Notes under the pieces: model-generated | Database searches by the model: none | Told to the model about the DNA's origin: nothing | What the model saw: the letters and a program-made list of their open reading frames with translations, nothing else | Source of the DNA: Bacteroidota bacterium | GTDB lineage: Bacteria; Bacteroidota; Bacteroidia; Chitinophagales; Chitinophagaceae | Assembly (NCBI GenBank): GCA_018266455.1 | Contig: JAFEAJ010000027.1 | Location: 1-53,186 of the forward strand | Direction: 5' to 3' | DNA: 53,186 bases | Position numbers and translations under genes: made by a program | In this document: one piece after another, positions 40,808 through 50,000 of the stretch | Layout: each line of letters starts with the position of its first letter | Numbering within the stretch: position 1 is the stretch's first letter

Positions 40808-42328
40808 ATGAAAACGTTTAATAAACATATACTCACTTTAATTGGTTCTGGCAGCTTATTGCTTTTTGCTTCCTGCAAAAAATTTCTTGACCAGAAACCG
40901 GTGTCGTCCATTACAACAGACAATGCTTACACAACCGGAAGCGATATTGAATCGGCGTTAACAGGAGCTTATAGTTCTTTCATGGCAACCAACTTTTATC
41001 AGTGGGAACGCATTATGCAAACCGACAACAGGTCCGATAATGCCTATTGCGGAGGAAGCAATGACATTGATTATTATCAGTTGGACCTGAACACCATCCC
41101 GAATACCAATGGCTCTGTCAGCAGGGCATGGACAGAGCTTTATGCATCTATTGCAAAAGCCAATATTATCATTGACAATATTGCAAACATTAAAGACATC
41201 ACAGATACAAGGCGCTCGCAAATCAATGGGGAAGCACATTTTTTACGGGCTTTTCATTATTACCAGTTAGTGAGTTTGTTCAGCGGGGTGCCGCTGGAAC
41301 AACATTCAAACAGCGCCGACCCCAATGTCATCAATATCCCCAGGTCAACAGAATCCCAGACCTATGATTTTATCAATAACGATTTGCAAATTGCTGTTCA
41401 GGGCCTGCCAGTAACTTTTGGAGCACCAAACATTGATAAAGTAAGGGCGACAAAAGGCGCAGCGTATGCTTTGCTGGCAAAAATTTGGGCACAGCGCGCA
41501 GACAGGGATTATAATAAGGTGTCGGCTTATTGCGATAGCGTGATTAACCAGGGCGATAATTATTCATTGCTGCCCGTGTATGATAATTTGTTCGATGGGA
41601 ACCATAATTATAATGCGGAATCTATTATGGAAATCCCTTACCTGGCCAATACCCCGCAAGCCAACTGGGGCACCGAATTATTATATCCCACTCACGACGA
41701 CCAGGGGAATGTGCCAGGCGATGCATGGCAAAGATATTGTGTGCCCTCGAAAACATTGGTAGCTGCCTATGCAAGCGACAGCGACACCATTCGCAAAAAA
41801 GCCACCATTAGCTTTGAGATAGCACCATGGAGCGACGATTACTGGAACCCTTGTGGCGATCCAGGAACTCCCATCCCCTTTGCTTTTAAACAAAGGCACC
41901 CGGCAAATTGGAGCGGCGGCGATCACACATACCTCTTGCGCTTCGCTGATATTATTTTGCTCAAGGCCGAGGCTTTGAACGAGACAGGGCAGGCTAACCA
42001 GGCATTAAATTATATTAACCAGATAAAGGCAAGAGCTGGTTTAACATCAGACACGAATACATCACAATCGCAACTCAGGCTGGATATTTTAAGAGAAAGG
42101 CAATTAGAGCTTGCATTTGAAGGCCAGCGATGGAATGACCTGAAAAGGTACAACGAAGTGATCGCCGTCATGAACAATTTAGGAGAGGCAAAATACACTT
42201 GCAACAACGGTACAGAAAGCGCACCTATTGCCATCAATTACAATTTTAACGCGAACAATATACTGCTGCCACTGCCTTTAACTGAATTGCAGGCTAACCC
42301 AAAGCTGGTACAAAACCCGGGATACTAA
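40808..42328 (+). CDS. SusD/RagB-family outer-membrane lipoprotein
   Basis: 506 residues. Lipoprotein signal with Cys23 (LLLFASCKKFLDQKP), then the SusD N-terminal domain with helical TPR-type repeats (TDNAYTTGSDIESALTGAYS; YQWERIMQTDNRSDNAYCGG) and the C-terminal SusD signature (RDLLR-type WNDLKRYNEV, LRERQLELAFEGQRW). It caps the SusC channel and binds substrate at the cell surface. It starts 62 bp after susC. The next gene is 30 bp on, so these two and the following pair probably form one operon. Confidence 0.95.
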   Translation: MKTFNKHILTLIGSGSLLLFASCKKFLDQKPVSSITTDNAYTTGSDIESALTGAYSSFMATNFYQWERIMQTDNRSDNAYCGGSNDIDYYQLDLNTIPNTNGSVSRAWTELYASIAKANIIIDNIANIKDITDTRRSQINGEAHFLRAFHYYQLVSLFSGVPLEQHSNSADPNVINIPRSTESQTYDFINNDLQIAVQGLPVTFGAPNIDKVRATKGAAYALLAKIWAQRADRDYNKVSAYCDSVINQGDNYSLLPVYDNLFDGNHNYNAESIMEIPYLANTPQANWGTELLYPTHDDQGNVPGDAWQRYCVPSKTLVAAYASDSDTIRKKATISFEIAPWSDDYWNPCGDPGTPIPFAFKQRHPANWSGGDHTYLLRFADIILLKAEALNETGQANQALNYINQIKARAGLTSDTNTSQSQLRLDILRERQLELAFEGQRWNDLKRYNEVIAVMNNLGEAKYTCNNGTESAPIAINYNFNANNILLPLPLTELQANPKLVQNPGY

Positions 42329-42358
42329 AAACCAAATTAATTAAATATCCAATACACG

Positions 42359-43060
42359 ATGCGTCATTATTTTGCCAATAACAAAGTAAAAATCCAGGCA
42401 GTTGCCCTTATCTTTTTTTCCATCATTTCAACAAATGCAGAAGCACAGTGCAATGATTTTGCAAATTTGGGAAAATACAAAGCGAGTAATGACATTGAAA
42501 AAAAAGGGGCTGCAGTTTTCTTTGGAAATTCGATTACTGAAATGTGGAAGGAAACAGACCCAGCTTTTTTTGCTGACAACCATTTTATAAACAGGGGGAT
42601 CAGCGGGCAAACAACCTCCCAAATGTTATTGAGGTTTAGGCAGGATGTTATTGGCCTACAGCCGAGGATCGTAGCCATATTGTGCGGGATCAATGACATC
42701 GCTGAGAATACCGGCCCTATTAGCGTAGGCGATATTGAGAACAACATCAAATGCATGGCTGAACTTGGAAAATATCATCACATCAAAATCATTTTGTGCT
42801 CCATACTTCCCAGTAATTACATCCACTGGAATGAAACGATCCATCCGGAAAACAAAATAGACAGCATCAATAAATGGCTCGAAAAATATGCCTCGCAAAA
42901 TGGCTTCTTATATGCAAACTATTATGCCCAACTGGTAGATGAAAGAAGAGGAATGAAAAAAGAATTTACCACAGATGGCGTGCACTGCACTAAAGAAGCG
43001 TATGCAGCAATGGAAAAAATTATTGCACCAATGATATTGTCCCGCTCTCCTAAAAAATAA
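42359..43060 (+). CDS. Secreted SGNH/GDSL-type hydrolase
   Basis: 233 residues. Signal peptide (1-29, ending NAEA). SGNH blocks: block I FFGNSITEMW (Ser58; the usual GDS is GNS here), block II NRGISGQTTSQMLLRF (Gly), block III CGINDIAEN (Asn), block V TDGVHCTKEAY (Asp and His). Members include acetyl-xylan and acetyl-glycan esterases and lysophospholipases. Following SusD at 30 bp, it probably removes acyl groups from the imported glycan. The closest match is to rhamnogalacturonan-type acetylesterases, but I am not sure. No glycoside hydrolase is next to it. Confidence 0.9.
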   Translation: MRHYFANNKVKIQAVALIFFSIISTNAEAQCNDFANLGKYKASNDIEKKGAAVFFGNSITEMWKETDPAFFADNHFINRGISGQTTSQMLLRFRQDVIGLQPRIVAILCGINDIAENTGPISVGDIENNIKCMAELGKYHHIKIILCSILPSNYIHWNETIHPENKIDSINKWLEKYASQNGFLYANYYAQLVDERRGMKKEFTTDGVHCTKEAYAAMEKIIAPMILSRSPKK

Positions 43061-43079
43061 ATATCAGCAAAATATAATA

Positions 43080-44069
43080 ATGGCATTCATTCAATACTGC
43101 TGCCGGTCTTTTTTCACATTTTTGCTGGCCCTGGCTTTTGCAGATTGCTCAAAAAAAAGCACGAATGTTCCTGTGCAGCAGGATTCAGTATTTAAAACCC
43201 GACCGCTGCTAACCGGAAAATTAATTTATCACAGTTATGATAGTTATGGTGCGAGATCAAAAATCTACTTATATGATTTTGCTGCTGATCAACTTACCTG
43301 TATCAGCCAAAACTGGAACATATTCGATCCTATGAATGCGCATTTCAATAACAACGGCTCAAAAATCGTTTTTATGGGAGAGGCAGTCCAAAATGGAAAA
43401 TGGGATATCTATACCTGGAACACAGGATCTCCCGATTCCCCGGTGAACCTGACTGCCGGGGATGGCTGTAGAGATGAAGACCCAAAATTTTCGCCTGATG
43501 GGTATAGTATCTGCTTCAAACAAACCCCGACCGGGGGGAACGGGAACCTGAAAATCATGGATCTTAATGGCACAATCACAAACAATGTAACAAACAATCA
43601 CATCGAAAGCGGGATGCCCTATTATGCGGCCGATACTACGGCCCTGTTATATGCCCGTGGGGCAGGAAGTGCCTCGGATATTTATGCCGTAAATATTGAT
43701 GGGGCAAATGATCATGCATTAGCAAATGTTCCCGGCATACAGGAATATTATCCTATTGTTTTAGGGCCATCAACTTTTTTATACACCAGGTGGTATAGCA
43801 AATCTAACCAAGTTGACCAGGTATACCTCGGATACTTTAGCAATAACACCCGCAACAGGCTTCCATTTAATACGATTGATGCAGATTACTCAGACGCTTT
43901 CCCCTGTGATTCCAACAAGGTGGTGCTGTCCTGCGACAAAGCAGGAGGAGCCGGTGCTTATGACCTGTATATTGCTGATATGAAAACCGGGAGTATGCAT
44001 TCGCTTAGCTTGTATAATCCCAACATCAATACTTCTCTTAATGAACTAGGTGCTTGCTATACCAGGTGA
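43080..44069 (+). CDS. PD40/TolB-like beta-propeller lipoprotein
   Basis: 329 residues. Signal peptide with lipobox LAFADC (Cys23), then a propeller of PD40 (TolB-like) blades: SRSKIYLYDFAADQLTCISQ-type repeats, ending with blades such as DEDPKFSPDGYSICFKQTPT and SDIYAVNIDGANDHALANVP. It starts 19 bp after the SGNH gene and is probably the last gene of the sigma/anti-sigma/SusCD operon. A surface or periplasmic binding role is likely. It carries no catalytic motif I recognise. Similar proteins occur in polysaccharide loci as scaffold or binding proteins. Confidence 0.82.
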   Translation: MAFIQYCCRSFFTFLLALAFADCSKKSTNVPVQQDSVFKTRPLLTGKLIYHSYDSYGARSKIYLYDFAADQLTCISQNWNIFDPMNAHFNNNGSKIVFMGEAVQNGKWDIYTWNTGSPDSPVNLTAGDGCRDEDPKFSPDGYSICFKQTPTGGNGNLKIMDLNGTITNNVTNNHIESGMPYYAADTTALLYARGAGSASDIYAVNIDGANDHALANVPGIQEYYPIVLGPSTFLYTRWYSKSNQVDQVYLGYFSNNTRNRLPFNTIDADYSDAFPCDSNKVVLSCDKAGGAGAYDLYIADMKTGSMHSLSLYNPNINTSLNELGACYTR

Positions 44070-44537
44070 ACAGAAAAGACCTGGCATTACCTCTTTTATG
44101 TCCAATACTATTATAATGAAAAAAATATGTTGGGCCGAATTTCATAGTGACCACATGTGCAACTCATAGCTGCTCGTGCATGATCCATCCAGGCCTGGAT
44201 ATTTCCCCATAGAGCAGGGCTGTTTCATAACAGCATAAAATCAGCATAAACATATCGGCTCGGCCTCAGCAGCCCGATGCCTTCTGCATGCGTGAAAAAG
44301 TCTATCGCTTTAGCAATGTCAGTTGCAGGCATTTGAATTTTTTATAAGAACTAGAGCGATACTTAAACCAGAACAAACTAAATCCTTGTGAAAAAACATA
44401 GCACAGGCGAAATTCAACCATGGAAATGATCCGCTTCAGTTATCGAAATCTTAAACAATGTGTTAACAATACTGCGAATGCTGTGGCATGAATCCATTAT
44501 GTTATATTTGTTATCCAAAAATTTTAAAAAAGAGAAT
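44070..44537. other. Gene-free stretch before the PPIase gene
   Basis: 468 bp without a convincing gene. On the minus strand, 44332-44225 encodes an ATG-started 35-residue frame, and the frame continues without further stop after its TGA to about 44120, with coding-like wording (FFTHAEGIGLLRPSRYVYAD). This may be the decayed tail of a lost gene, but I cannot name it. A promoter for the next gene sits at 44503-44510. Confidence 0.35.
44503..44510 (+). promoter_or_regulatory. -7 promoter element for the PPIase gene
   Basis: TATATTTG matches TAnnTTTG exactly, 28 bases before the ATG at 44538. It rules against the longer frame that begins at 44460, since transcription would start near 44517. Confidence 0.45.
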
Positions 44538-45149
44538 ATGAAAAATTGGATAGCAGCCCTGATGTTGCTTTTCTCGTTCCCTGCTCTTGCCCAGGAAACG
44601 CTTACGGAAAAATTTCAAAAAATCAACACGCCTGCAGAAGCCCAGCAATTTATTGATGCCAATAAATCGCTTAAGCCAGCCCTGCTGCATTTGTCATTAG
44701 GCAAAGACAGCACGCTCATTGACAAAAGGTTGCTGAGGCAAAACAAAGGAGATATCTTTTCTGTGGGCTATGTTACCTATAAAGTGCTCGAAGCAAAAGA
44801 ATCAGTCAACTATCGGGCAAGCTATGTTTTTTTAGATGGCAGTTCCTTGTCGCCAACCCAAATTGACAGCCTCAAAAAAATCATCGTGCAAAAAGCTTCT
44901 TCAGGCGCCCCTTTCGACAAACTATCTGACGAATACACTATGGACGGCAATACCACACATGGCGATACCGGCTGGTTTTTTGGGGAGGAAATGATGCCAA
45001 AAGAATTTCAGGAAGCAGTGAAAAACCACAATAAAGGCGATGTATTTTTTGTTGACGTAGCAGATAAGCAATGGCATTACATCGTGAAAAAGACTTATGA
45101 CGATGACCAGAAAAAAGAAATTACCGTGCTCAGGGCCAACGGGAGATAA
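44538..45149 (+). CDS. Parvulin-type periplasmic peptidyl-prolyl isomerase
   Basis: 203 residues from the ATG at 44538, supported by a signal peptide (1-18, ending ALA) and by the upstream promoter. The C-terminal half is a PPIC rotamase domain (about 95-190, RASYVFLDGSSLSPTQIDSL, then FDKLSDEYTMDGNTTHGDTG, and MPKEFQEAVKNHNKGDVFFV). It is shorter than SurA and PrsA and lacks their long chaperone segment. The N-terminal 75 residues are helical and may form a small dimerisation or substrate part. It helps fold exported proteins in the periplasm. The gene stands alone; the next gene is convergent. Confidence 0.88.
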   Translation: MKNWIAALMLLFSFPALAQETLTEKFQKINTPAEAQQFIDANKSLKPALLHLSLGKDSTLIDKRLLRQNKGDIFSVGYVTYKVLEAKESVNYRASYVFLDGSSLSPTQIDSLKKIIVQKASSGAPFDKLSDEYTMDGNTTHGDTGWFFGEEMMPKEFQEAVKNHNKGDVFFVDVADKQWHYIVKKTYDDDQKKEITVLRANGR

Positions 45150-45200
45150 ACGCTGAAGAAAAAGCCTTTTCAGGATGTTGGTTATTGCATGTTGAGCAAA

Positions 45201-45237
45201 AACAACGGCAACCAGCAATACGAATTGCCGGGTTGTT
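45201..45237. terminator. Bidirectional terminator hairpin
   Basis: AACAACGGCAA (45201-45211) pairs with TTGCC and GTTGTT (45225-45237) with a two-base bulge. A run of A (45198-45203) on the left gives a T run for the minus-strand VOC gene. It lies between the convergent PPIase and VOC genes. Confidence 0.6.
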
Positions 45238-45253
45238 GATTTGCTGGATGGAA

Positions 45254-45712
45254 TCAGTCTTTTGCATCGTTTATTTCAATCCAATAACCATCTGGGTCTT
45301 TAAAATAAATTTGTTTCACTCCATCCACCCGGTCAGTTACTGTATTTTTTTCACCTGCCCAGTTTTCGAACACCACTTTATTTTTATGCAGCACCTTTAT
45401 AAAATCATCAACAGATGAAACTGAAAAACAAAGATGGCTGTTCTTATCGTGCAATTCTTTTTCTTTTGCCCCCGCTATCAAATGAAGATGTGTTTTATAA
45501 CCTATCCTAAGCCAGGTATGTTTGCCGTCATGAAAAGGCTCGGGAATAGAATCCAGCCCGATAACATTCATATAAAAATCAGTGCTTGCCCCCAGGTCTG
45601 TTACGTACTGGGCAATGTGGTTGATGACTGTTTTTTTTGTTTGCGCGATCGTTTCTTGAAAAGCGAACAATGCCAATATAAAAATGAATAAGGAGCAGGA
45701 CAATCTTTTCAT
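45254..45712 (-). CDS. Exported VOC/glyoxalase-fold protein
   Basis: 152 residues. A signal peptide (1-23, ending TIA) is followed by one VOC domain: INHIAQYVTDLGASTDFYMN, GLDSIPEPFHDGKHTWLRIG, and the metal-site end IYFKDPDGYWIEINDAKD. His (INHIA), His (HLCFSV) and Glu (WIEIND) fit the glyoxalase I metal site. The signal peptide puts it in the periplasm, unlike most VOC proteins. The plus-strand window contains another exported VOC protein at 29191. A 15-bp perfect dyad (45761-45775) lies 49 bp upstream of this gene. Confidence 0.88.
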   Translation of the reverse strand: MKRLSCSLFIFILALFAFQETIAQTKKTVINHIAQYVTDLGASTDFYMNVIGLDSIPEPFHDGKHTWLRIGYKTHLHLIAGAKEKELHDKNSHLCFSVSSVDDFIKVLHKNKVVFENWAGEKNTVTDRVDGVKQIYFKDPDGYWIEINDAKD

Positions 45713-46038
45713 CGCAATATTCTTTTTGTTGTAATTACTTTTATAGCATTGAACAGCTCCATTGGCCAGGCCAATCTAAAAACCTGGATATTCACACAAA
45801 GAACAAAAAGCATCCGATGTTCGTTGTTCTTTTCCGGAACCAGCCATTGCTATTTAGTAGGCTTTATATGAAATTAGGCCTTTGAAAGAGATTATACAAA
45901 TTTGGCTCACGGAGATCCCTTCTTCAAAAAATGATTCCTTAAGCTTCTGCTGTTATGTAATACTATCCCTTATGTGCCTATGTGAAGGAAAATCAAGAAT
46001 AAAATTTTTGAAGCCCTGCAAATGCAAATGGCAACGGG
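45713..46038. other. Intergenic region between the VOC gene and the PorP/SprF gene
   Basis: 326 bp. The only structure of note is the dyad ATTGGCC A GGCCAAT at 45761-45775, listed separately. No gene or terminator is clear. Confidence 0.55.
45761..45775. promoter_or_regulatory. 15-bp perfect dyad upstream of the minus-strand VOC gene
   Basis: ATTGGCC (45761-45767), one A, GGCCAAT (45769-45775). It is 49 bp before the VOC start codon, so it may be an operator for a regulator not in this window. Confidence 0.4.
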
Positions 46039-47079
46039 TCAAAAGCGCGGGCACTGCACCTCGTGTTCTGAAGTATGGTCTTTTTTCTTCATGATATAGA
46101 TTAGGGAAATTTCTATCCCTCCCATCCCATAGCTTGCTTTCTTAAACCCTGAGATATTCACATCGTAGGTCATGCCCAAGTTAAAACTGCCATAATCAAG
46201 CCCAATGTAAGGGATCGCCGCATCAGCCACATTGTTCAGCCTTGTCCATGCACCAACATAAAAATTTACCGGCTTGTTATTATCAGCGCCGGCACAAATC
46301 TCAAGCGCGGTGCCCAGTACCAGTTCATTTCCTGTGGCCTGCCGGTTATAAACAGCGCTTACGTACCATGTGGTCCCTGCATTTGCGCTGGGAAAGAAAC
46401 CTCCTGCATGAATCGTAACACGGGTGGGCACCACAATGTTGTTGTTGTTGAGGAATGTTTCTTTGGGCCTGGCAATGTGGTACAAAGCAATGCCTGCATA
46501 CACTTCATTGGTGCCGTTCAGCGATCCGTTATATAAAGCCCCTGCATTTACATCAAAATAATGAGAAGTGACCACTTTCAGGTTATCAGGCTCTGATGAA
46601 GAAGGAAGCCAGGTACCGTCAACCTGGAGCCCGTCAAGAAAATGAAGCCTCGGCCCGTCAAGTTTTTTATTCACATAAGATCCCTGGAAACCTACGCTTA
46701 TTTTATGCAGCCCATCAACATCAACAGCTTTGTGATAGGCTGTTGAAAAAGAAAGGTAATTGCTGTTAAGGATGCCATTGGCCGTTTTATCGTTCATCGC
46801 CATCAGCCCAATAGCCCATCGGTTGCCTTCAAGCAGCCTTTCCTGCATCAGCGGCATATCAAGCGACACTGTCGAAGTGATGTAAGCATTGTTCACGCTT
46901 GGCCATTGATTGCGATAGTTGCCTGCCACGCGCAAGTCACCATTAAAATTTCCAGTCAGGGCCGGATTCAATGTTAAAGGAGAAGCAAAGAATTGAGAAA
47001 ATGAAGGGTCCTGCGCATGCGCTGCGCTGCTGAAAAAAATGAGCAGAAAAAAAATATGGATGTTATTTTTCAACTTCAT
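46039..47079 (-). CDS. PorP/SprF-family type IX secretion outer-membrane protein
   Basis: 346 residues. Signal peptide (1-22, ending AHA), then the PorP/SprF domain (TIGR03519): DPSFSQFFASPLTLNPALTG at the start, RVAGNYRNQWPSV, ISVGFQGSYVNKKLDG, and the barrel-like GMTYDVNISGFKKASYGMGG near the end. In Flavobacterium johnsoniae, SprF is needed to secrete the adhesin SprB, whose gene is its neighbour. Here, too, the gene follows a giant PKD protein with a type B sorting domain, six bases after its stop, so the two are surely co-expressed and act together. Confidence 0.93.
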   Translation of the reverse strand: MKLKNNIHIFFLLIFFSSAAHAQDPSFSQFFASPLTLNPALTGNFNGDLRVAGNYRNQWPSVNNAYITSTVSLDMPLMQERLLEGNRWAIGLMAMNDKTANGILNSNYLSFSTAYHKAVDVDGLHKISVGFQGSYVNKKLDGPRLHFLDGLQVDGTWLPSSSEPDNLKVVTSHYFDVNAGALYNGSLNGTNEVYAGIALYHIARPKETFLNNNNIVVPTRVTIHAGGFFPSANAGTTWYVSAVYNRQATGNELVLGTALEICAGADNNKPVNFYVGAWTRLNNVADAAIPYIGLDYGSFNLGMTYDVNISGFKKASYGMGGIEISLIYIMKKKDHTSEHEVQCPRF

Positions 47080-47085
47080 TTTTGT

Positions 47086-50000
47086 TTATCGAATTAATTC
47101 AACTGTTCCTTTCACAAAAAATGTTTCCCCGGTAAAACATTCTATCTCTACCAAATACACATAAGTGCCTGAAGGCTGCGGCTCATAATTCAGGCTCCCG
47201 TCCCATCCATACCTGCGGTCATTGGGCGGGAAATTTGATTTGGAAAAAAGCAATTGCCCCCATCGTGAATAGACCTGGAATTTTTTTACCAGCTTTATGC
47301 CCTGGCCTGAAGGATAAAAGAAATCATTATTGCCATCGCCATTTGGGCTGAAAGCATTGGCCATTTGCACGGCCCGCTCGGAACATAATAACCTTACTCT
47401 TACTGTTGCAGAAGAAGTGCAGCCGATAGCCGTTTTGACAGTTAAAGTATAAACAGTTGGCGTCAATGGCGCAGATGTAGGCGAAGCACAATCAGTGCAG
47501 TTCAGGTAATCCGGCGGCGACCAGCTCCACGAAACAACATCTGAACTTACTGTCGGCTCAATAGTAACAGCATCTCCGGGGAGCACTGCATATTCTGGAG
47601 GAAGAGATATGGCTGGCAGTGCGTTCACATTAACTGTAGTTTGTACGGTGTCAAGAAAACAGTGGTATTTATCCTCGCCAATTACAGTATAGGTTGTTGT
47701 TGCTTTGGGGGTAGCGATCACGCTATCGCCTACATCTTTGTTCAGGCTCAAAGCTGGCGACCAGTTATAAGTGTATGCCCCGCTCGCTTTCAGGATTGCT
47801 GACCCTCCAATACAAATGGTGGTATCGGGAGGAACTGGCATGGCAAGGCGGGGAACGATGTGCAATGAATCATAGGCATTGGCCACACAGCCAATTGGCG
47901 ATTGCACCACCAGCGAAGCCACAAAATCACCAGGGCGGTAGAAATGGAATTCAGGGTTTAATATGTTTGAGGTATCGCCGGCATTGCCCGTTCCAAAATC
48001 CCAATGATAAGTAAGGGGGTAGCCAAGGCTGTCTGCAACAAAGCTGAGTATCTGCGGATAAAATTTTACAGAACCTGTATCGCACAATACAATAGGCAGG
48101 CCAAGGTCTGCATGCAATGTGTCCATCAGCAGTTGGCGGTTATACCTGAACGTTACCTGGCACCCCGTTGAATCAGTGAGTATCAAAGCCGGCGTAAAAA
48201 GGCCTGGCAGGATGTAAGTGTGCACAGCAAGCGTATCCTGTGTTGTCATTACGGTCCCGTCTCCAAAGTCCCAGGTATATGAACCTGCATAAGTGGAGGT
48301 GGTGTGCAAGGTGTCTACTGCGGGGATGCATGCCTGGTCAAGACTGGAATACAGCGTTCCCGATGGGCCCTTTACCATAAGCGAATCTTTATAGGTAGTG
48401 GTTATGCCATTCGCACCATAGCCTGTTAATGTGATGATGTATTTGCCCGGGAACAAATAAGTGTGATTCGGATCCGGGTTGTTGTCTGCAGTAGCCCCGT
48501 CGCCAAAATCCCAGTGAAGGCCAATGGTGTTTAGCGTGTTGCCAATAAAGTTGGCCACCATCGGCGGGCAGTTTGCATGATCAATATACAAGGTAGTGTA
48601 AGTGAAAGTGGCTCCGATATTTTTAATCGGAAGCACCTGCACCAGGGTATCGATACAGGTTCCTGGTTTATTGGGGTAAGCAATCAACATGACAGTATCA
48701 CTGCCTATATTGATAAAGGTATGCTTGAGCGAATCGGCGCTGGCAGATGTGGAGCCATCACTTGCAAAATGCCAGTAAAAAGTAACGCCCGTATTTGCAT
48801 TTGTTTTGTTATAGAATGTTATAGGAAAACCTGGAGTGATGATTGGTGGCAACCAGGTGAATGCTGCTTTTGCCCCGTAAATATTCACATTCGTATCTGC
48901 AAGCATCGCTGTTGAAGTGCAGCCATTAGAATCAGTAACAGTTAGGTTTACTTTATACGTTCCAGGAAAAGCATACAAATGCTGTACTGTGTCTCCCATG
49001 CCCCTGGTATCTGTATTCCCATCACCATAGTTCCACTGCCATTTAACAATAGGCACTGCATCCGTAGGCCTTGACGAATCTGTGAATATAATGGGCGAAT
49101 GAAAGCATAATGCATCCTGTGCCCCGAAAGCTGCGATGGGGCCGGTGATATGAATGGGAATGTAATTACTGGTATCATAACAATTGAAATACCTTGACTG
49201 GATGATTGCCCTGATGCTGTCTTTGCCCTGAACGAGCCCCGAAAGGCTCCCGGTATAAGTTGTTTTGAAACCGGGGTTGCCATTGTTCTTTGCCATTGTT
49301 CCATCATTGTATTGCCAGCCTACAATTTTATAATAAGTACTTGACCCGTTAGCGATGCTTTGATAGTTCGAGTCAAGCCCGGTAATTTTATAGGGCAGGG
49401 CAGAACTGGCGCAAATCGTATCTTTTGTTGAACTGAGAAGAGGGTGCTGTTGCGGAAGGATGTACACATTTACAGGGCCGGTGTTCTGCAGGCAGGCCCC
49501 GAATTGAACAGCTACAGATGCAGCATATATTCCCGCAGCAGGATAATGGTGATTTCGCACCGGCACATAAACATAATCAGTATCATTGGGCGAACCATCA
49601 CCATAGCTCCAAATGTATTTAGAACCTCCTGCAGGTTTTACAGCCAATGCGGCGCTCAACCTGTCGCTGTCACAATTGTTTGAAGCGGTTAATGCAGGTA
49701 TCGGTGCGGTCATAACAAACCTGCCAAGTGTTGCTGTATCGTTTTTGCAACCGGGAGTTGAAGCAATGAGCATCATGTTATAATATCCGGAATCAGTATA
49801 AACATGGGTATGATAGACCCCATTGTTGACATCAGAGCTCCCGTCTCCATAAATCCATCTGAACTGCATGGCGCTGTCATCGAGGTTAGTGAAAATTTCA
49901 ATCTGGTTGTTCATGCAGCTCAAAGAATCTCTCGCTGTAAAGTTTGCATGTGGCTTTGGATAAACAGTAATGGTGGTGGGCGTAGCTACGCCAACGCATC

